Assembly (NCBI GenBank): GCA_945862295.1
Contig: CAMAXT010000008.1
Coordinates: 1-54,050, forward strand
Length of the DNA: 54,050 nt
Source of the DNA: Pseudobacteriovorax antillogorgiicola
Lineage (GTDB): Bacteria; Bdellovibrionota_B; Oligoflexia; Oligoflexales; CAIYRB01
Reading direction: 5' to 3'
Position numbers and translations under genes: made by a program. Shown here in pieces: positions 41,829 through 51,453 of this stretch. Every line of letters begins with the position of its first letter. Within the stretch, counting starts at the first letter, position 1. The notes below the pieces were generated by a model. That model saw only the letters and a list, made by a program, of their open reading frames with translations, was not told the origin of the DNA and made no database searches.

Positions 41829-43199
41829 TTAGCTATTTTGAGTTGGTGTTCGGAAAATGTTGTTTAGTCCCATTAGAGCTGAATCCATATTGGATTTCTC
41901 GTGCATGCTCTGTCTTAGATACTGCTCGATCGCCGGCATCAAGGTGATTGCTGCATCTAAGGTCGGATTGGTTCCTGATTGATAAGCACCAATTTGGATG
42001 TAGTCTTGGTTTTCTAAGTAGACACCGATAAGCCTCTTGACCGTCATCGAGACTTCCCAATGCTCTTTATCGACTATGTCATGCATAACCCGACTGGCAC
42101 TTGTTGCGATATCAATCGCTGGGAAATGGCCCCTAGATGCTAAAGATCGACTTAAGTTGATGTGGCCGTCTAAAATAGAACGGACAGCATCAGGAATCGG
42201 ATCGTTAAAGTCATCGCCATCAACAAGGACAGTGTAAAGTCCACTGATACTGCCTTTACCGGCTACTTGCGGTCCACAGCGTTCAAGAAGACGCGGAAGC
42301 ATGGCGAATACGGAAGGCGGATAGCCTTTGGTGGTTGGTGGTTCACCGACCGCAAGGCCAATTTCGCGCTGTGCCATCGCTACACGTGTTAATGAATCCA
42401 TCATCAATAGAACTTTTTTTCCACGGGCTGAGAATGCTTCGGCAATTGCTGTAACAGCTTTTGCAGCGCGGATACGCATGAGCGGGCTTTGATCACTTGT
42501 GGTACAAACGATGACTGAGCGTTTGCGGCCCTCTACTCCTAAGTCTCGTTCGACGAATTCTTTTACTTCTCGTCCCCGTTCACCAATTAGGCCGATGACG
42601 TTGACGTCCGCTTGCGAGCCACGGGCAATCATACCCATCAATACGCTCTTTCCTACCGCTGAACCCGCCATAATACCAATCCGCTGTCCTTCACCAAAAG
42701 TGAGGAGGCCGTCGATGGCGCGGACGCCAAGGCTGAGTTTTCCTTCGATACGGGTTCGTTCCATCGGGTTTGGCGCCATGCGCTCCAGCCAAGCCTGCTG
42801 CGGTTGTTCGGGAAGTTCAAATTTTTCTTCCATCGACTCCATGAATGGATCGACTACTTTGCCAAGCAGGTGATCGCCGACAGGAATTTTATCTAAAAAG
42901 CGTTTGCCAGTAACCTGGCAACCTGGAGATACACCGTTTAAGTTTGTATAAGGAATCAGAAGTGCTTTGCCGTCTTTAAAGCCGACAACTTCAGCGACAA
43001 CATCAGCGCTGCCTTTTACCAAAATGTTAACGACAGCACCGAGCTTAGTTACGGGGAGATAAGCTTCGACGATCGTTCCGACGACGTTGGTTACTTTCCC
43101 TGATGGATTCCAGTTGATATCACTCATCTGGGAAACCATCTGACTACGGTCAAATTTCTTTACGTTTAACCAGGAATTTTGGCGAGCAGTATCAGTCAT
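41829..43199 (-). CDS. fliI: Flagellum-specific ATPase FliI
   Basis: A 456-residue type III secretion ATPase related to F1-beta. Walker A is GSAVGKSVLMG, Walker B is VLLMMDSLTRVA, and ERGREVKEF follows the family. It energises export of flagellar axial proteins together with FliH and FliJ. The ATG overlaps the fliH stop as ATGA (43196-43199), showing translational coupling. Length is typical. Confidence 0.96.
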   Translation of the reverse strand: MTDTARQNSWLNVKKFDRSQMVSQMSDINWNPSGKVTNVVGTIVEAYLPVTKLGAVVNILVKGSADVVAEVVGFKDGKALLIPYTNLNGVSPGCQVTGKRFLDKIPVGDHLLGKVVDPFMESMEEKFELPEQPQQAWLERMAPNPMERTRIEGKLSLGVRAIDGLLTFGEGQRIGIMAGSAVGKSVLMGMIARGSQADVNVIGLIGERGREVKEFVERDLGVEGRKRSVIVCTTSDQSPLMRIRAAKAVTAIAEAFSARGKKVLLMMDSLTRVAMAQREIGLAVGEPPTTKGYPPSVFAMLPRLLERCGPQVAGKGSISGLYTVLVDGDDFNDPIPDAVRSILDGHINLSRSLASRGHFPAIDIATSASRVMHDIVDKEHWEVSMTVKRLIGVYLENQDYIQIGAYQSGTNPTLDAAITLMPAIEQYLRQSMHEKSNMDSALMGLNNIFRTPTQNS

Positions 43200-44536
43200 C
43201 CGACCTTCTCCACAGTTTCAAAGAGCGACAAGTCAGTTTGGTCGATCAGATCAGATACAAGCTTGGTAATACTTACGTCGACCATCGTCAAATTCGACTC
43301 AATCTTGAAGTCGCCATCTTCCACAGAAGGGTCTTTGATGATGGATTTTAGAAACTGTTTATCAGCGATGCCAGATAGTTTGTCCGCCATTTTTGGATGC
43401 ACGCGGATCTTGAAGTCGTTTGGCGCAACTGCGTCTTCTATGGCTTTGCGAACGACGGTTGCGAATGATTCTGGATTGATCTTGAATTCTCGTTTCAGAA
43501 GTGCTTCCGCGACGGCTTGGCTAACCGTGTAGAAATTTTCCTGGACGTTTTCAAGAACAGTGCCTTTGAGTTCCATGAAGCTTTCGACGAGGCTATGAAC
43601 TTTCTGGAATAGCGTACCGGCGCTCTGTCTTACTTGTAGTTCGCCTTTTTCTTCACCAGCACGAAACCCGTCTTCGAAGCCTTTAGCTTTCGCTTCTTCG
43701 TAAAGAGATTGAATTTTTTCTTGGTCAACTTTATCTTGTGCAATCCGTTGACGATACGTTTCGGCAGCATTTTGCTCTAGATCGTGAATTGCGTCGCTTG
43801 CTGTGGGTGCACTCGCAATAAAGTTGTTTCGAGCATCTAAACTGTCAGGCAAGACTAAACGCTCGAGCTCCGGTGCTGGAGCAGGTTTAGGATTCATTGC
43901 TTGTTCTAGATTTAACGGCGCAGCAGCTTGGTGCGACGTAGGAACCGCGCCGATGCTGAAGTTTTTCCCTAATTTGTCGTCGATGGAATTCTGTGCAAAC
44001 TCCTTGATAGCAGGACCTGCTATCTTAAGAGGCGTGTGTAGTCTTGTAATTTCTGACTCGTCGTCGCTGTCATCACGGCTTTTAACAGTCGGGTCACGTC
44101 TCGGCTCGCGTTGAGAATCGTTAGCACTGTGCTGAGTTAGATCGTAAGCAGACGCTGTCGATTTACCTTCGTACCCAGCTCCACCGTCGCTTCCGTAGTT
44201 GAAATCTTCGTCTTCGTCACTGCGCTGATTACGGTCTTTGCGCATCTTTTTTTCCCGTTCCCAGTCACCAGTGAAGTCGACTGGAAAGATAATAGGGCGA
44301 CGACTTTCAGGATGAGCTAGGTCATCCTCAAATTTCTTTGGTTTGCGAACAGCTTCATTGAGCTCTTCTTCTGGGTGATATTTGGCATGGACGATACTGC
44401 GGCGAGAGTTATCTTGGTCGATGGTGGCAAGGGGATTAATTTCCGAAAAGCGAAATTCTTCCAGTGCCACTTTTTTCATGACCGATGAGTCTTTTTTTAT
44501 AAAGCGACCGAATTTCTTAGGTCCATCGTGACGCAT
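43196..44536 (-). CDS. fliH: Flagellar assembly protein FliH with long N-terminal extension
   Basis: A 446-residue FliH, about twice the usual length. The conserved part is residues about 250-446: a long Glu/Lys-rich helix (YEEAKAKGFEDGFRAGEEKG) with Gly spaced every few residues, as in the FliH GxxxG region, then the globular C-domain (VSQAVAEALLKREFKINPE, KIRVHPKMADKL). Residues 1-240 are charged, low-complexity and probably disordered, except the first 45, which are basic and ordered-looking (KKFGRFIKKD, EEFRFSEIN). FliH tethers and restrains FliI. It lies 12 bases after fliF, where fliG would normally be. Confidence 0.87.
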   Translation of the reverse strand: MRHDGPKKFGRFIKKDSSVMKKVALEEFRFSEINPLATIDQDNSRRSIVHAKYHPEEELNEAVRKPKKFEDDLAHPESRRPIIFPVDFTGDWEREKKMRKDRNQRSDEDEDFNYGSDGGAGYEGKSTASAYDLTQHSANDSQREPRRDPTVKSRDDSDDESEITRLHTPLKIAGPAIKEFAQNSIDDKLGKNFSIGAVPTSHQAAAPLNLEQAMNPKPAPAPELERLVLPDSLDARNNFIASAPTASDAIHDLEQNAAETYRQRIAQDKVDQEKIQSLYEEAKAKGFEDGFRAGEEKGELQVRQSAGTLFQKVHSLVESFMELKGTVLENVQENFYTVSQAVAEALLKREFKINPESFATVVRKAIEDAVAPNDFKIRVHPKMADKLSGIADKQFLKSIIKDPSVEDGDFKIESNLTMVDVSITKLVSDLIDQTDLSLFETVEKVG

Positions 44537-44548
44537 CTAAGTATACCT

Positions 44549-46174
44549 CTAAGCTGAATGATGAGGATTGAGCAAGAGGCGTATCGCTTCTGTCGTTCGT
44601 TTTGGTTCGTTCTTCGCTAGGAACATGACCTGTTCCGCTGGGCTTAGCTTCTCGAATGGAACGTCCTCCTTGACTTGGACATTCTGTAACGCGCCGACTT
44701 CAAGGTCTGGCTTATAGTCTTCGACCATCTGCTGTTCATACTTCCTGTTCGGATCGTACGAGAGCCAACGGAAGTAAGGTCTTACGATAAAGGCGAAGAA
44801 GAGTGTTAGAGCTAATGCCATTGCTGCCGAGATTGCGAGAGTAGAGATATGCTCTCTGGTCTCTTTCTTCTCTTCTTTCAGCGCGTCCATCTGCGTTGGA
44901 TCAAGTTGGAACATCATGTTACTAACGACAACGAGGTCCCCACGTTTGTCGTCGAATCCGATGGTTCTTTTAACGATATCTTCAATTGATTTAAGTTCAG
45001 CTTCAGTTCTTGGATCAAAAACTGGACGTGCGCCATCAGCGCCGTATTCTTGCTTGCCATCGACGATTACTGCAGCAGAGACCTTCATAATCTTGCCTAC
45101 CGGCAGAGTTTTTTGGCTGACTTTCTTGGAGATTTCGTAGTTTATGCGTTCGGAGTCTTTTTTGTTTTGTGTACTGGAAGAATTTACTGCTAGCTCTTCT
45201 TGTTCGCCTGGAACGTTAGACTTAGACCCAGGAATACCAGTGGGATTTAGTCCAGTTCCAGAGAGTGACATGCCAGTAGTTTCTTTCGCCACGGGGGCTA
45301 CTCGGTCGGGATCGACATCAGAAATCGTTTGTTGTTCTTGCGTGAAATCGACAACTGCGTCGATTTTTACATCAACTTTCTCAGGTCCAACGAGTTTGCC
45401 GACAATGCTGCGAATGTTTTCTTCGTACTTCTTCTCAACGTCACGCTTATAAGTGACCATCTCTTTTGTCATCTTAGATGCAAAGTCTTCGTTCTCGATC
45501 TCGGTTATCATTTTGGCATCGCTATCGAAAACAGAGACATTGTTGGGCCTAAGTCCCTCGACCGAACGACTTACTAAGTGAACAATGCCTCTGATCTGTT
45601 TTTTGTCTAATTGAATGTTTTGTTTGGTTTTGATGTAAACTGAAGCGGTAGGTTCCACTTTTTCTTCCAGAAAAAGACTCTTTTTTGGAGTTACAATGCT
45701 AACCTTGGCGTTACTCACACCTGGAATCATCATAATAGTTCGAGTAATTTCGCCTTGAATCGCTCGCTGTTTATTGATTCTTTGTTCAAACTCCGTACGA
45801 GTGAATTCTTGCGTATCGAATTTTTCCCAACCAACGACACCGTGGTTAGGAAGGCCTTCTTCAGCAAGTTTTAGTCTCAGTATGGGTGCGTCCTGGGCGC
45901 GAACTTTTATCCCCTCTTTATCCACAAGGACGTACTCTTGACCCTGAGCTTTTAGGAACGTTGTGATCTGGTCGATGTCTTCGTTTGAGAGATTTTTAAA
46001 CAGGTACTCGTAAGTGTCTGTTTTTCTCGAAGCCGCCAATGCGCCAACAAGGCCAACGATTAGAGCAATGGTAGCTCCGAACGCGACTTTTTTGGTCATC
46101 GACATGCTGTTCCAGAAATTTCGGCTATTAGTTCCGAAATTCTGGAAAAACTGTTTAGTGCTCTCCAAATTCAA
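44549..46174 (-). CDS. fliF: Flagellar MS-ring protein FliF
   Basis: A 541-residue FliF. First membrane helix near residues 27-48 (VAFGATIALIVGLVGALAA), then the ring-building motifs (LKLAEEGLPNHGVVGWEKF; TRTIMMIPGVSNAKVSIVTP), a large periplasmic region, a second membrane helix near 447-468 and a C-terminal tail that should bind FliG (AEQVMFLAKNEPKRTTEAIR). It forms the base of the rotor and houses the export gate. Fully typical length. Confidence 0.96.
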   Translation of the reverse strand: MNLESTKQFFQNFGTNSRNFWNSMSMTKKVAFGATIALIVGLVGALAASRKTDTYEYLFKNLSNEDIDQITTFLKAQGQEYVLVDKEGIKVRAQDAPILRLKLAEEGLPNHGVVGWEKFDTQEFTRTEFEQRINKQRAIQGEITRTIMMIPGVSNAKVSIVTPKKSLFLEEKVEPTASVYIKTKQNIQLDKKQIRGIVHLVSRSVEGLRPNNVSVFDSDAKMITEIENEDFASKMTKEMVTYKRDVEKKYEENIRSIVGKLVGPEKVDVKIDAVVDFTQEQQTISDVDPDRVAPVAKETTGMSLSGTGLNPTGIPGSKSNVPGEQEELAVNSSSTQNKKDSERINYEISKKVSQKTLPVGKIMKVSAAVIVDGKQEYGADGARPVFDPRTEAELKSIEDIVKRTIGFDDKRGDLVVVSNMMFQLDPTQMDALKEEKKETREHISTLAISAAMALALTLFFAFIVRPYFRWLSYDPNRKYEQQMVEDYKPDLEVGALQNVQVKEDVPFEKLSPAEQVMFLAKNEPKRTTEAIRLLLNPHHSA

Positions 46175-46217
46175 CCTCTATATAGATCAGGATTATTGAT
46201 CTGGCTTAATGATCAGA

Positions 46218-46556
46218 TTAGACAGGCATGCGCATAATTTCAGTGTAGGCTTCTAGAGCCTTATTCCGCATTTGGACCATTAGATTGAACGAAAGTTCTG
46301 CCTGCGTAGCCGCAAGCATGGTCTCGTGGATATTTTCTGTTTTGCCGCTGGCGAGTTGAACAGCCATAGAATCGGCTGTTTTTTGCTTAGCATTGACTTC
46401 GTCGACACCAGAACGAAGGTGATCGATGAAGCTCATGCCTTGCGCAGGCTTCTGCTGAGAGTCCCGCATCATTTTCTGCGAGTCATTCTGCATCTCTTTT
46501 AGCGTATTCGCGATTTTTTCCATCATCGCCGAACTGCCAATACCTGATGTACTCAT
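46218..46556 (-). CDS. fliE: Flagellar hook-basal body protein FliE
   Basis: A 112-residue FliE. The C-terminal half has the family pattern NIHETMLAATQAELSFNLMV followed by RNKALEAYTEIMRMPV. FliE joins the MS ring to the proximal rod. It lies between flgC and fliF, as in many flagellar operons. The N-terminal 40 residues are Gln/Met-rich and variable. Confidence 0.93.
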   Translation of the reverse strand: MSTSGIGSSAMMEKIANTLKEMQNDSQKMMRDSQQKPAQGMSFIDHLRSGVDEVNAKQKTADSMAVQLASGKTENIHETMLAATQAELSFNLMVQMRNKALEAYTEIMRMPV

Positions 46557-46577
46557 AAAAAATCTCCGAAGGTTCTA

Positions 46578-47021
46578 TTAGCGACCGATCTCTAGAGCTT
46601 TCATAGCCATTTGCTTAGCGTCGTTCAGTGCAGTGGCGTTAGCTTCAAATGCACGTGTCGCTGCGATCATGTTGACCATCTCTGACATAACTTGTATGTT
46701 CGGCATCTCGACAAAACCAGTAGCGTCTGCGTCTGGGTGTGCCGGGTCGAACACTTTTCTTGGAGGATTGGTATCGTGGTGGATGTCAATGACTTCGACT
46801 TTTTGAAGTTCTGATCCGTTTGCGCCACCCTCTAGAAAATCTTCGAACTTCCCACCTGTTGGAGTCGCAGAAAAGACAACATCTTGTCTTTTGTAAACGC
46901 CGCCGTTTTCGCCGCCACGAGTGGACTGGGCGTTGGCGAGGTTTGAGCTGAGAACATTCATGCGCAGACGCTGTGCAGCAAGACCTGACGAACTAATGTC
47001 CATCGCCTTAAAAAAGCTCAT
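46578..47021 (-). CDS. flgC: Flagellar proximal rod protein FlgC
   Basis: A 147-residue rod protein with the axial-protein N-terminus (MDISSSGLAAQRLRMNVLSS, followed by NLANAQSTR) and the C-terminal pair of helices (EMVNMIAATRAFEANATALN). It polymerises in the proximal rod. Its start overlaps the flgB stop by one base (TAATG at 47019-47023). Confidence 0.95.
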   Translation of the reverse strand: MSFFKAMDISSSGLAAQRLRMNVLSSNLANAQSTRGGENGGVYKRQDVVFSATPTGGKFEDFLEGGANGSELQKVEVIDIHHDTNPPRKVFDPAHPDADATGFVEMPNIQVMSEMVNMIAATRAFEANATALNDAKQMAMKALEIGR

Positions 47022-47446
47022 TATCTGCCTCCATTGATTGCATATCGGATCATTCCGATTTTGCGGTTGAGAGATTCGACAGCCGATCTAAAAAGGATCT
47101 GGTTTTCTGCCATTTGAACCATTTCGCCGTCTACATCGACCGTATTGCCGTCTTCCGGGATACTCTCCGTTGGACGAACAAACATTTCTGCTTCGATCTT
47201 GCCGTCAGCGGTGGTGAAACCGTTTCGGTAGTGAGAGGGATGAGACACCTTCATCGGTATCGTGCTCTCAAGGCCCGCGACAGTTGCTAACTGATCTTCG
47301 AAATCATAACCAACAGCGCGGTAGCCCGGTGTTTCTGAGTTTGCAATGTTAGCCGCAAGAACATTGCCACGTTTGTGACGGTGTTCCAGAGAAGCCATTT
47401 GCAGCTTATCAGATAGGTTAAAAATTCCGCCGGTCAGTCGGCTCAT
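47021..47446 (-). CDS. flgB: Flagellar proximal rod protein FlgB
   Basis: A 141-residue rod protein: HKRGNVLAANIANSETPGYR is the conserved N-terminal axial motif and MAENQILFRSAVESLNRKIG the C-terminal helix. Its ATG overlaps the stop of the sigma-54 activator gene (ATGA at 47443-47446), so production of the first rod protein is coupled to translation of the regulator. Confidence 0.95.
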   Translation of the reverse strand: MSRLTGGIFNLSDKLQMASLEHRHKRGNVLAANIANSETPGYRAVGYDFEDQLATVAGLESTIPMKVSHPSHYRNGFTTADGKIEAEMFVRPTESIPEDGNTVDVDGEMVQMAENQILFRSAVESLNRKIGMIRYAINGGR

Positions 47447-48549
47447 AGATATCTCCCATTTTGCGGAGCCATCACATCAATTCCCGCAGTGGTAAATTCG
47501 TTGATTTTGTTACGTAGGGTACGCAAGCTAATGCCGAGGGTTTTAGCGGCGTGCGTACGGTTTCCTTGGTGATGCTTTAGCGTCTCAAGGATGAAGTGGG
47601 TTTCGACTTCGCGCAACTGACGACCGATTGGCAAAGATGAGATCCAGTCATTGCTACCAGTAGTGCGATCTTGCTCGATTGGCAAGTTGGCAGCAGTGAT
47701 TACGTTGCCAGCTGTTAAGAGTACCGCTCTTTGGATAACGTTTTGTAGTTCACGCACGTTACCTGGCCAGGTGTGCTTTTTTAGTTTTTGGCGCGCGTCA
47801 TGGGAAAGTTCCATGATTGGCTTCGCGAATTTATCGCAGTAAGTTTTTAGGAAGTGCCATGCGAGAATCTCAATGTCTTTTGAACGGTCACGTAGTGCTG
47901 GTACTTCTAGTTGGATAACGTGCAAGCGGTAGTAAAGGTCTTGGCGGAACTGACCAGCTGCAACTGCTGCTGCGATGTCCCTGTTGGAAGTTGCGATGAT
48001 GCGAGTGTTAACTGCGATTGGGCCGTTACCACCAACTCGCTCTATTTCTTTCTCTTGCAGGGCGCGGAGAAGCTTAGCTTGCAACGATGGATCCATCTCA
48101 GTGATCTCGTCGAGAAGGAGTGTACCGTTGGTTGCCATTTCGAATTTACCAATGTGGCGTTGTACGGCACCAGTGAACGAGCCTTTTTCGTGACCGAAAA
48201 GTTCGCTCTCAAGGAGATTCGAAGGAAGAGCAGCGCAGTTTACCGCTACAAACGGTTCGCTGTTTCTTTTTGAGTTTTTGTGGATAGAGCGCGCGATAAC
48301 TTCTTTACCAACGCCCGACTCGCCGGAGATGAAGATGGGCACAGAAGTGTCTTTGATTTGCTCAATGACATCTTTGATACGAGCCATCTTATCGTCAGCA
48401 GCGATAAAGACTAGGTCCTCGGCCGGAGTGTTACCAGCTAGATCTTGTTCCTTCTGCAGTTGTGCGTAGCGCAGATAATCAGCTTGTGTGGCTTGTGGGC
48501 TGACGAGACTTTCTGCTGCGGCACTGTTACCTTGAGATGACTTGTACAT
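47443..48549 (-). CDS. Sigma-54-dependent transcriptional activator without receiver domain
   Basis: A 368-residue NtrC-type activator. A 50-residue N-terminus without any receiver precedes the AAA+ domain (GESGVGKEVIARSIH Walker A, the sigma-54 contact loop GSFTGA, LLLDEITEMD Walker B, arginine-finger region) and a C-terminal Fis-type helix-turn-helix (NRTHAAKTLGISLRTLRNKI). It hydrolyses ATP to open sigma-54 promoters. Lacking a receiver, it is probably controlled by synthesis level or a partner protein, as with FlgR/FleQ-like flagellar activators. It is second in an operon that itself starts with a sigma-54-type promoter, so positive feedback is likely. Confidence 0.92.
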   Translation of the reverse strand: MYKSSQGNSAAAESLVSPQATQADYLRYAQLQKEQDLAGNTPAEDLVFIAADDKMARIKDVIEQIKDTSVPIFISGESGVGKEVIARSIHKNSKRNSEPFVAVNCAALPSNLLESELFGHEKGSFTGAVQRHIGKFEMATNGTLLLDEITEMDPSLQAKLLRALQEKEIERVGGNGPIAVNTRIIATSNRDIAAAVAAGQFRQDLYYRLHVIQLEVPALRDRSKDIEILAWHFLKTYCDKFAKPIMELSHDARQKLKKHTWPGNVRELQNVIQRAVLLTAGNVITAANLPIEQDRTTGSNDWISSLPIGRQLREVETHFILETLKHHQGNRTHAAKTLGISLRTLRNKINEFTTAGIDVMAPQNGRYL

Positions 48550-48569
48550 GGTGTCCTGCTCCCCTAGGG

Positions 48570-50918
48570 TTATTCTTCAAGCTGACTAAGACGATCTTTA
48601 GCCAAATTTGAGTAGTAAAGATTATTTCCATCCTCTGCGGATTTCTTAAACGCATCGATTGCTTCTGCGCGGCGGCCCGCGTTGTAGAGCAGCAGGCCAC
48701 CTTTGTAGAGGGTTTCTGCTCTTGCTTCGAAATTCTCTGCCTCAGTGCCGATGAGAGTGTAGAGGCGACCTGCATCAAGATTTCTGTTCGCTTGTCGGTA
48801 CTTCTCAGCTTGATCAAGAAGTTCTGTTGCCCAGGCGTTTTTAGCGCCGCTATCATCTTTGAAACTTGCTGGCTTCATCGTTGCTAGGAGCGCCCGAGAT
48901 TCTTCCTGTTCCTTCTTCATGCCCATTTGCTCAAAGCGGCGCGCGAGATCACTAAGAAGAAGAACTGTGGCTCCCGGTGGATAGCTTGCCTTGCCCGATG
49001 CGTTTGCTTGTAGTTCTTCTCCGGTTGCAACTTTCGTGCTCAGCTTGTCATTCCAGTTTGTCAGTACAATTTTTGCCGGGGTGCGAAGCTTCGTTTCGCC
49101 TTTGATTGCATCTTCAAAAGGTTCTTGAAAAGCGATTGTAAGTTGCTTCTGCTCCTCTGGCTTGAGCTTTGCCCATGTTGAACCCGCAGATCTGTCAGCT
49201 TCTTTCGATTCGTTTTCGTATTTTTTAACTAACTCTATTTTTGCTTTTTCGTTCTTGAGTTGTGCAGCTTGCTCACCAGCTGTAACGCTCTGCCAGAACT
49301 CAGCTTTAAACTTCTCTGGGCCTGGTTCGTTTTTTTCAGCGGCGATCTTGAAGTGATCTGCTGCTCGACCCAATTGGCCCATCCGTCTATAAGCTTCTGC
49401 AAGTGCGAACGCTGTGACTTCGTTTTTACGAACACTACTGATGGTACTTGGTAATGCTTCGTAATTTTCTAAAGCATCGACCAATTTGTTCTCAGTTACG
49501 AGATTCTGTAAAGACGTATTGATCTTTGAATATAGCTGGTTCGTTAGAGTTGGGATGTAACTGTCTGGAACACTTTTTTTGAAACGCTTGAAGAATTCTG
49601 CTGCGAAGTTACCGTAAGATTTCTGCCAAACAGTCTCAGGCTGAGTGTAGTTGTTAAGAAGGACAGCGTTTGTTAGAAATGCTGTTCGGCTAAGTAAGCC
49701 ATTGTTGTTGATATCAAGGTGCTGCTCAAGCATCTGTCTCGTCTTAGGTTCTATGCTTGGGATGTTTTCGATATTTTTGAAGTTAGGTGTGTTTTTCTCC
49801 GACCAAAAAGCATGTCTAAGTGCGATGTTAGCTGATAGTTCGCCAATGTTTCTAACTCTGATTGATTCAAGCTTCGCTGCTAATGCAGGTAAAAGATTTG
49901 TCTGGTTGTTTTGTATTGCTCTGTAAGAAGCAATGTCCAAGATTCTTAGTTTGGCAAATTCCGCAAGAAAGCTGCCTGGGTGTTTCTCAACGAGAGTTTC
50001 GTAGTAGCTGCGTGCGAGAGTTAGGTTCTCTTGGCCAAGGTGAATTTCTGCAAACTTCCAAAGGTGTGTCGCGTCTCTTTCGAAGATGCCCGGATCCTTG
50101 TGGAGAACTTGTTGATAAGCAACGTAAGCTTTGTTCTCGTCTTTAAAGTCGAACTGTTTGCCTGCAAATTCAGCCATTGCTTCAGCAGAGGTTAGAGCGT
50201 TTAAGCTGCTAGTTCCTGATGTGCTGTCCGTTGAGCCAAGTTGAAAGTCAGGTGTTTCAAGACGGTATAAGTAAGGGGGATAAGATTCCCATTTACGGCC
50301 AACGCCTTTCGAAATTTCTGCCAGTGCTTTATCAAAGTCACCGACGTTGACGAACAACTCAGGTGCCTGTTGCAGTAGACGTCGCTTGCCAAGACTCTCT
50401 TGTGGTTCTGGCGAGCCAATATTTGGTTGGTTGTCGACCGGTTCATAGTGCCCAGCTGATTCCCCCTGCGGGACGACTAGTTGCAAGCCGGCAGGCCCGT
50501 TCGGTGAGTTACTAGCGCTGCTTTCGACGAGAGGAATACCGGTGATTGGATCATGTTTTTCTTGGTAGTTGGCGTCAAACATGTCGACAACGATACGGTA
50601 CGGTTCTTTAAATTTGTTGATCGATGCTCTGACGTTTCTATTCTTTAGGTAGAGCTTAACTTCGGAACCGTATGCGCCCATATCTTTGATGATGACTCTT
50701 TTGATTAACCGTTCGTCGTAGCGTTCAAAAGGTTCGAGTTCTTTCGGTGTCGTCTTGTGGAATTCAATCGAAACGTAATTGTCTGCTTCGTGGTATGCCC
50801 AGGTGAAGTTGCGTTCCTGGTTTAACGGCAAAACGATTTGCGAGATGTTGCCAGAAGCGATGATTGACATCGCCGGAGCAAATACAATGATGACAAATAG
50901 CAGTCGTTTAAAAAGCAT
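48570..50918 (-). CDS. Secreted AMIN/TPR-like protein heading the flagellar operon
   Basis: A 782-residue exported protein with a signal peptide (LLFVIIVFAPAMSIIASG). Residues about 25-115 form a beta domain resembling AMIN (VSIEFHKTT..., YRIVVDMFDAN), a peptidoglycan-binding fold. From about 230 to the end are helical repeats of TPR type, e.g. HLWKFAEIHLGQENLTLARS, AFALAEAYRRMGQLGRAADH and AGLLLYNAGRRAEAIDAFKK. By position and makeup it could help build or anchor the flagellum in the cell wall. It is not a standard flagellar gene and I know no named homologue. A sigma-54 promoter lies 58 bases upstream of its ATG. Confidence 0.7.
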   Translation of the reverse strand: MLFKRLLFVIIVFAPAMSIIASGNISQIVLPLNQERNFTWAYHEADNYVSIEFHKTTPKELEPFERYDERLIKRVIIKDMGAYGSEVKLYLKNRNVRASINKFKEPYRIVVDMFDANYQEKHDPITGIPLVESSASNSPNGPAGLQLVVPQGESAGHYEPVDNQPNIGSPEPQESLGKRRLLQQAPELFVNVGDFDKALAEISKGVGRKWESYPPYLYRLETPDFQLGSTDSTSGTSSLNALTSAEAMAEFAGKQFDFKDENKAYVAYQQVLHKDPGIFERDATHLWKFAEIHLGQENLTLARSYYETLVEKHPGSFLAEFAKLRILDIASYRAIQNNQTNLLPALAAKLESIRVRNIGELSANIALRHAFWSEKNTPNFKNIENIPSIEPKTRQMLEQHLDINNNGLLSRTAFLTNAVLLNNYTQPETVWQKSYGNFAAEFFKRFKKSVPDSYIPTLTNQLYSKINTSLQNLVTENKLVDALENYEALPSTISSVRKNEVTAFALAEAYRRMGQLGRAADHFKIAAEKNEPGPEKFKAEFWQSVTAGEQAAQLKNEKAKIELVKKYENESKEADRSAGSTWAKLKPEEQKQLTIAFQEPFEDAIKGETKLRTPAKIVLTNWNDKLSTKVATGEELQANASGKASYPPGATVLLLSDLARRFEQMGMKKEQEESRALLATMKPASFKDDSGAKNAWATELLDQAEKYRQANRNLDAGRLYTLIGTEAENFEARAETLYKGGLLLYNAGRRAEAIDAFKKSAEDGNNLYYSNLAKDRLSQLEE

Positions 50919-51453
50919 TCTAGATTACTTCTATGAATGGGTATTGGATGTCGATTGAGCGGTAGAGATGTCAAAGCAAGGAACGTGCCACTATTGCCCA
51001 CGACGCATGTGCAAAATTTCATAAGGAAAAAAGTTTATAGGCAGGAAAAGGTCGCCATGGTTGTGGCGCATGACGTCAAGGCCGTGACGTTTATTGCGAC
51101 AAAAAACCGACGGCTAAATATCTGTCCTCCCCCGATGCCGAATTCCATATAACCTACTAATATAAAAGATATAAAATACATTAGTTCGATGAATCAAATT
51201 TGTCGTTTTTAATCCGCGGTGCCACAACGCTTTCACGTCAAACACCTGTGACAGTTCCTCAATTTGTTTTTTGTTCGTACTTTGCAAGGATCGATGCGTT
51301 GGCGTTGGTGAAATGTCGCGCTCTAAAAGCGGCAAATGGGATGTTTACCGAACGAATGCCCCCTCTGATGCCGCATCCTTTATGGTGATCTGAATATCGC
51401 TGTGGTAAAAAATTCCATAGGAAACCGACTGTTTTTTTCTTCTAGGGAGCTCT
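50919..51453. other. Divergent control region between the flagellar operon and hldE
   Basis: This 535-base stretch holds the sigma-54 promoter of the flagellar operon near its left end. Two TGACGT elements occur at about 51070-51090. A very AT-rich block with repeated ATATAAAA (51160-51180) could contain the hldE promoter, but no clear -35/-10 pair is seen. No gene is recognised. Confidence 0.45.
50976..50990 (-). promoter_or_regulatory. Sigma-54 promoter of the flagellar operon
   Basis: On the minus strand the sequence is TGGCACGTTCCTTGC. It matches TGGCAC-N5-TTGC exactly, with GG and GC ten bases apart. Transcription would start near 50964, about 46 bases before the ATG of the AMIN/TPR-like gene. 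The operon's second gene encodes the sigma-54 activator. Confidence 0.85.
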
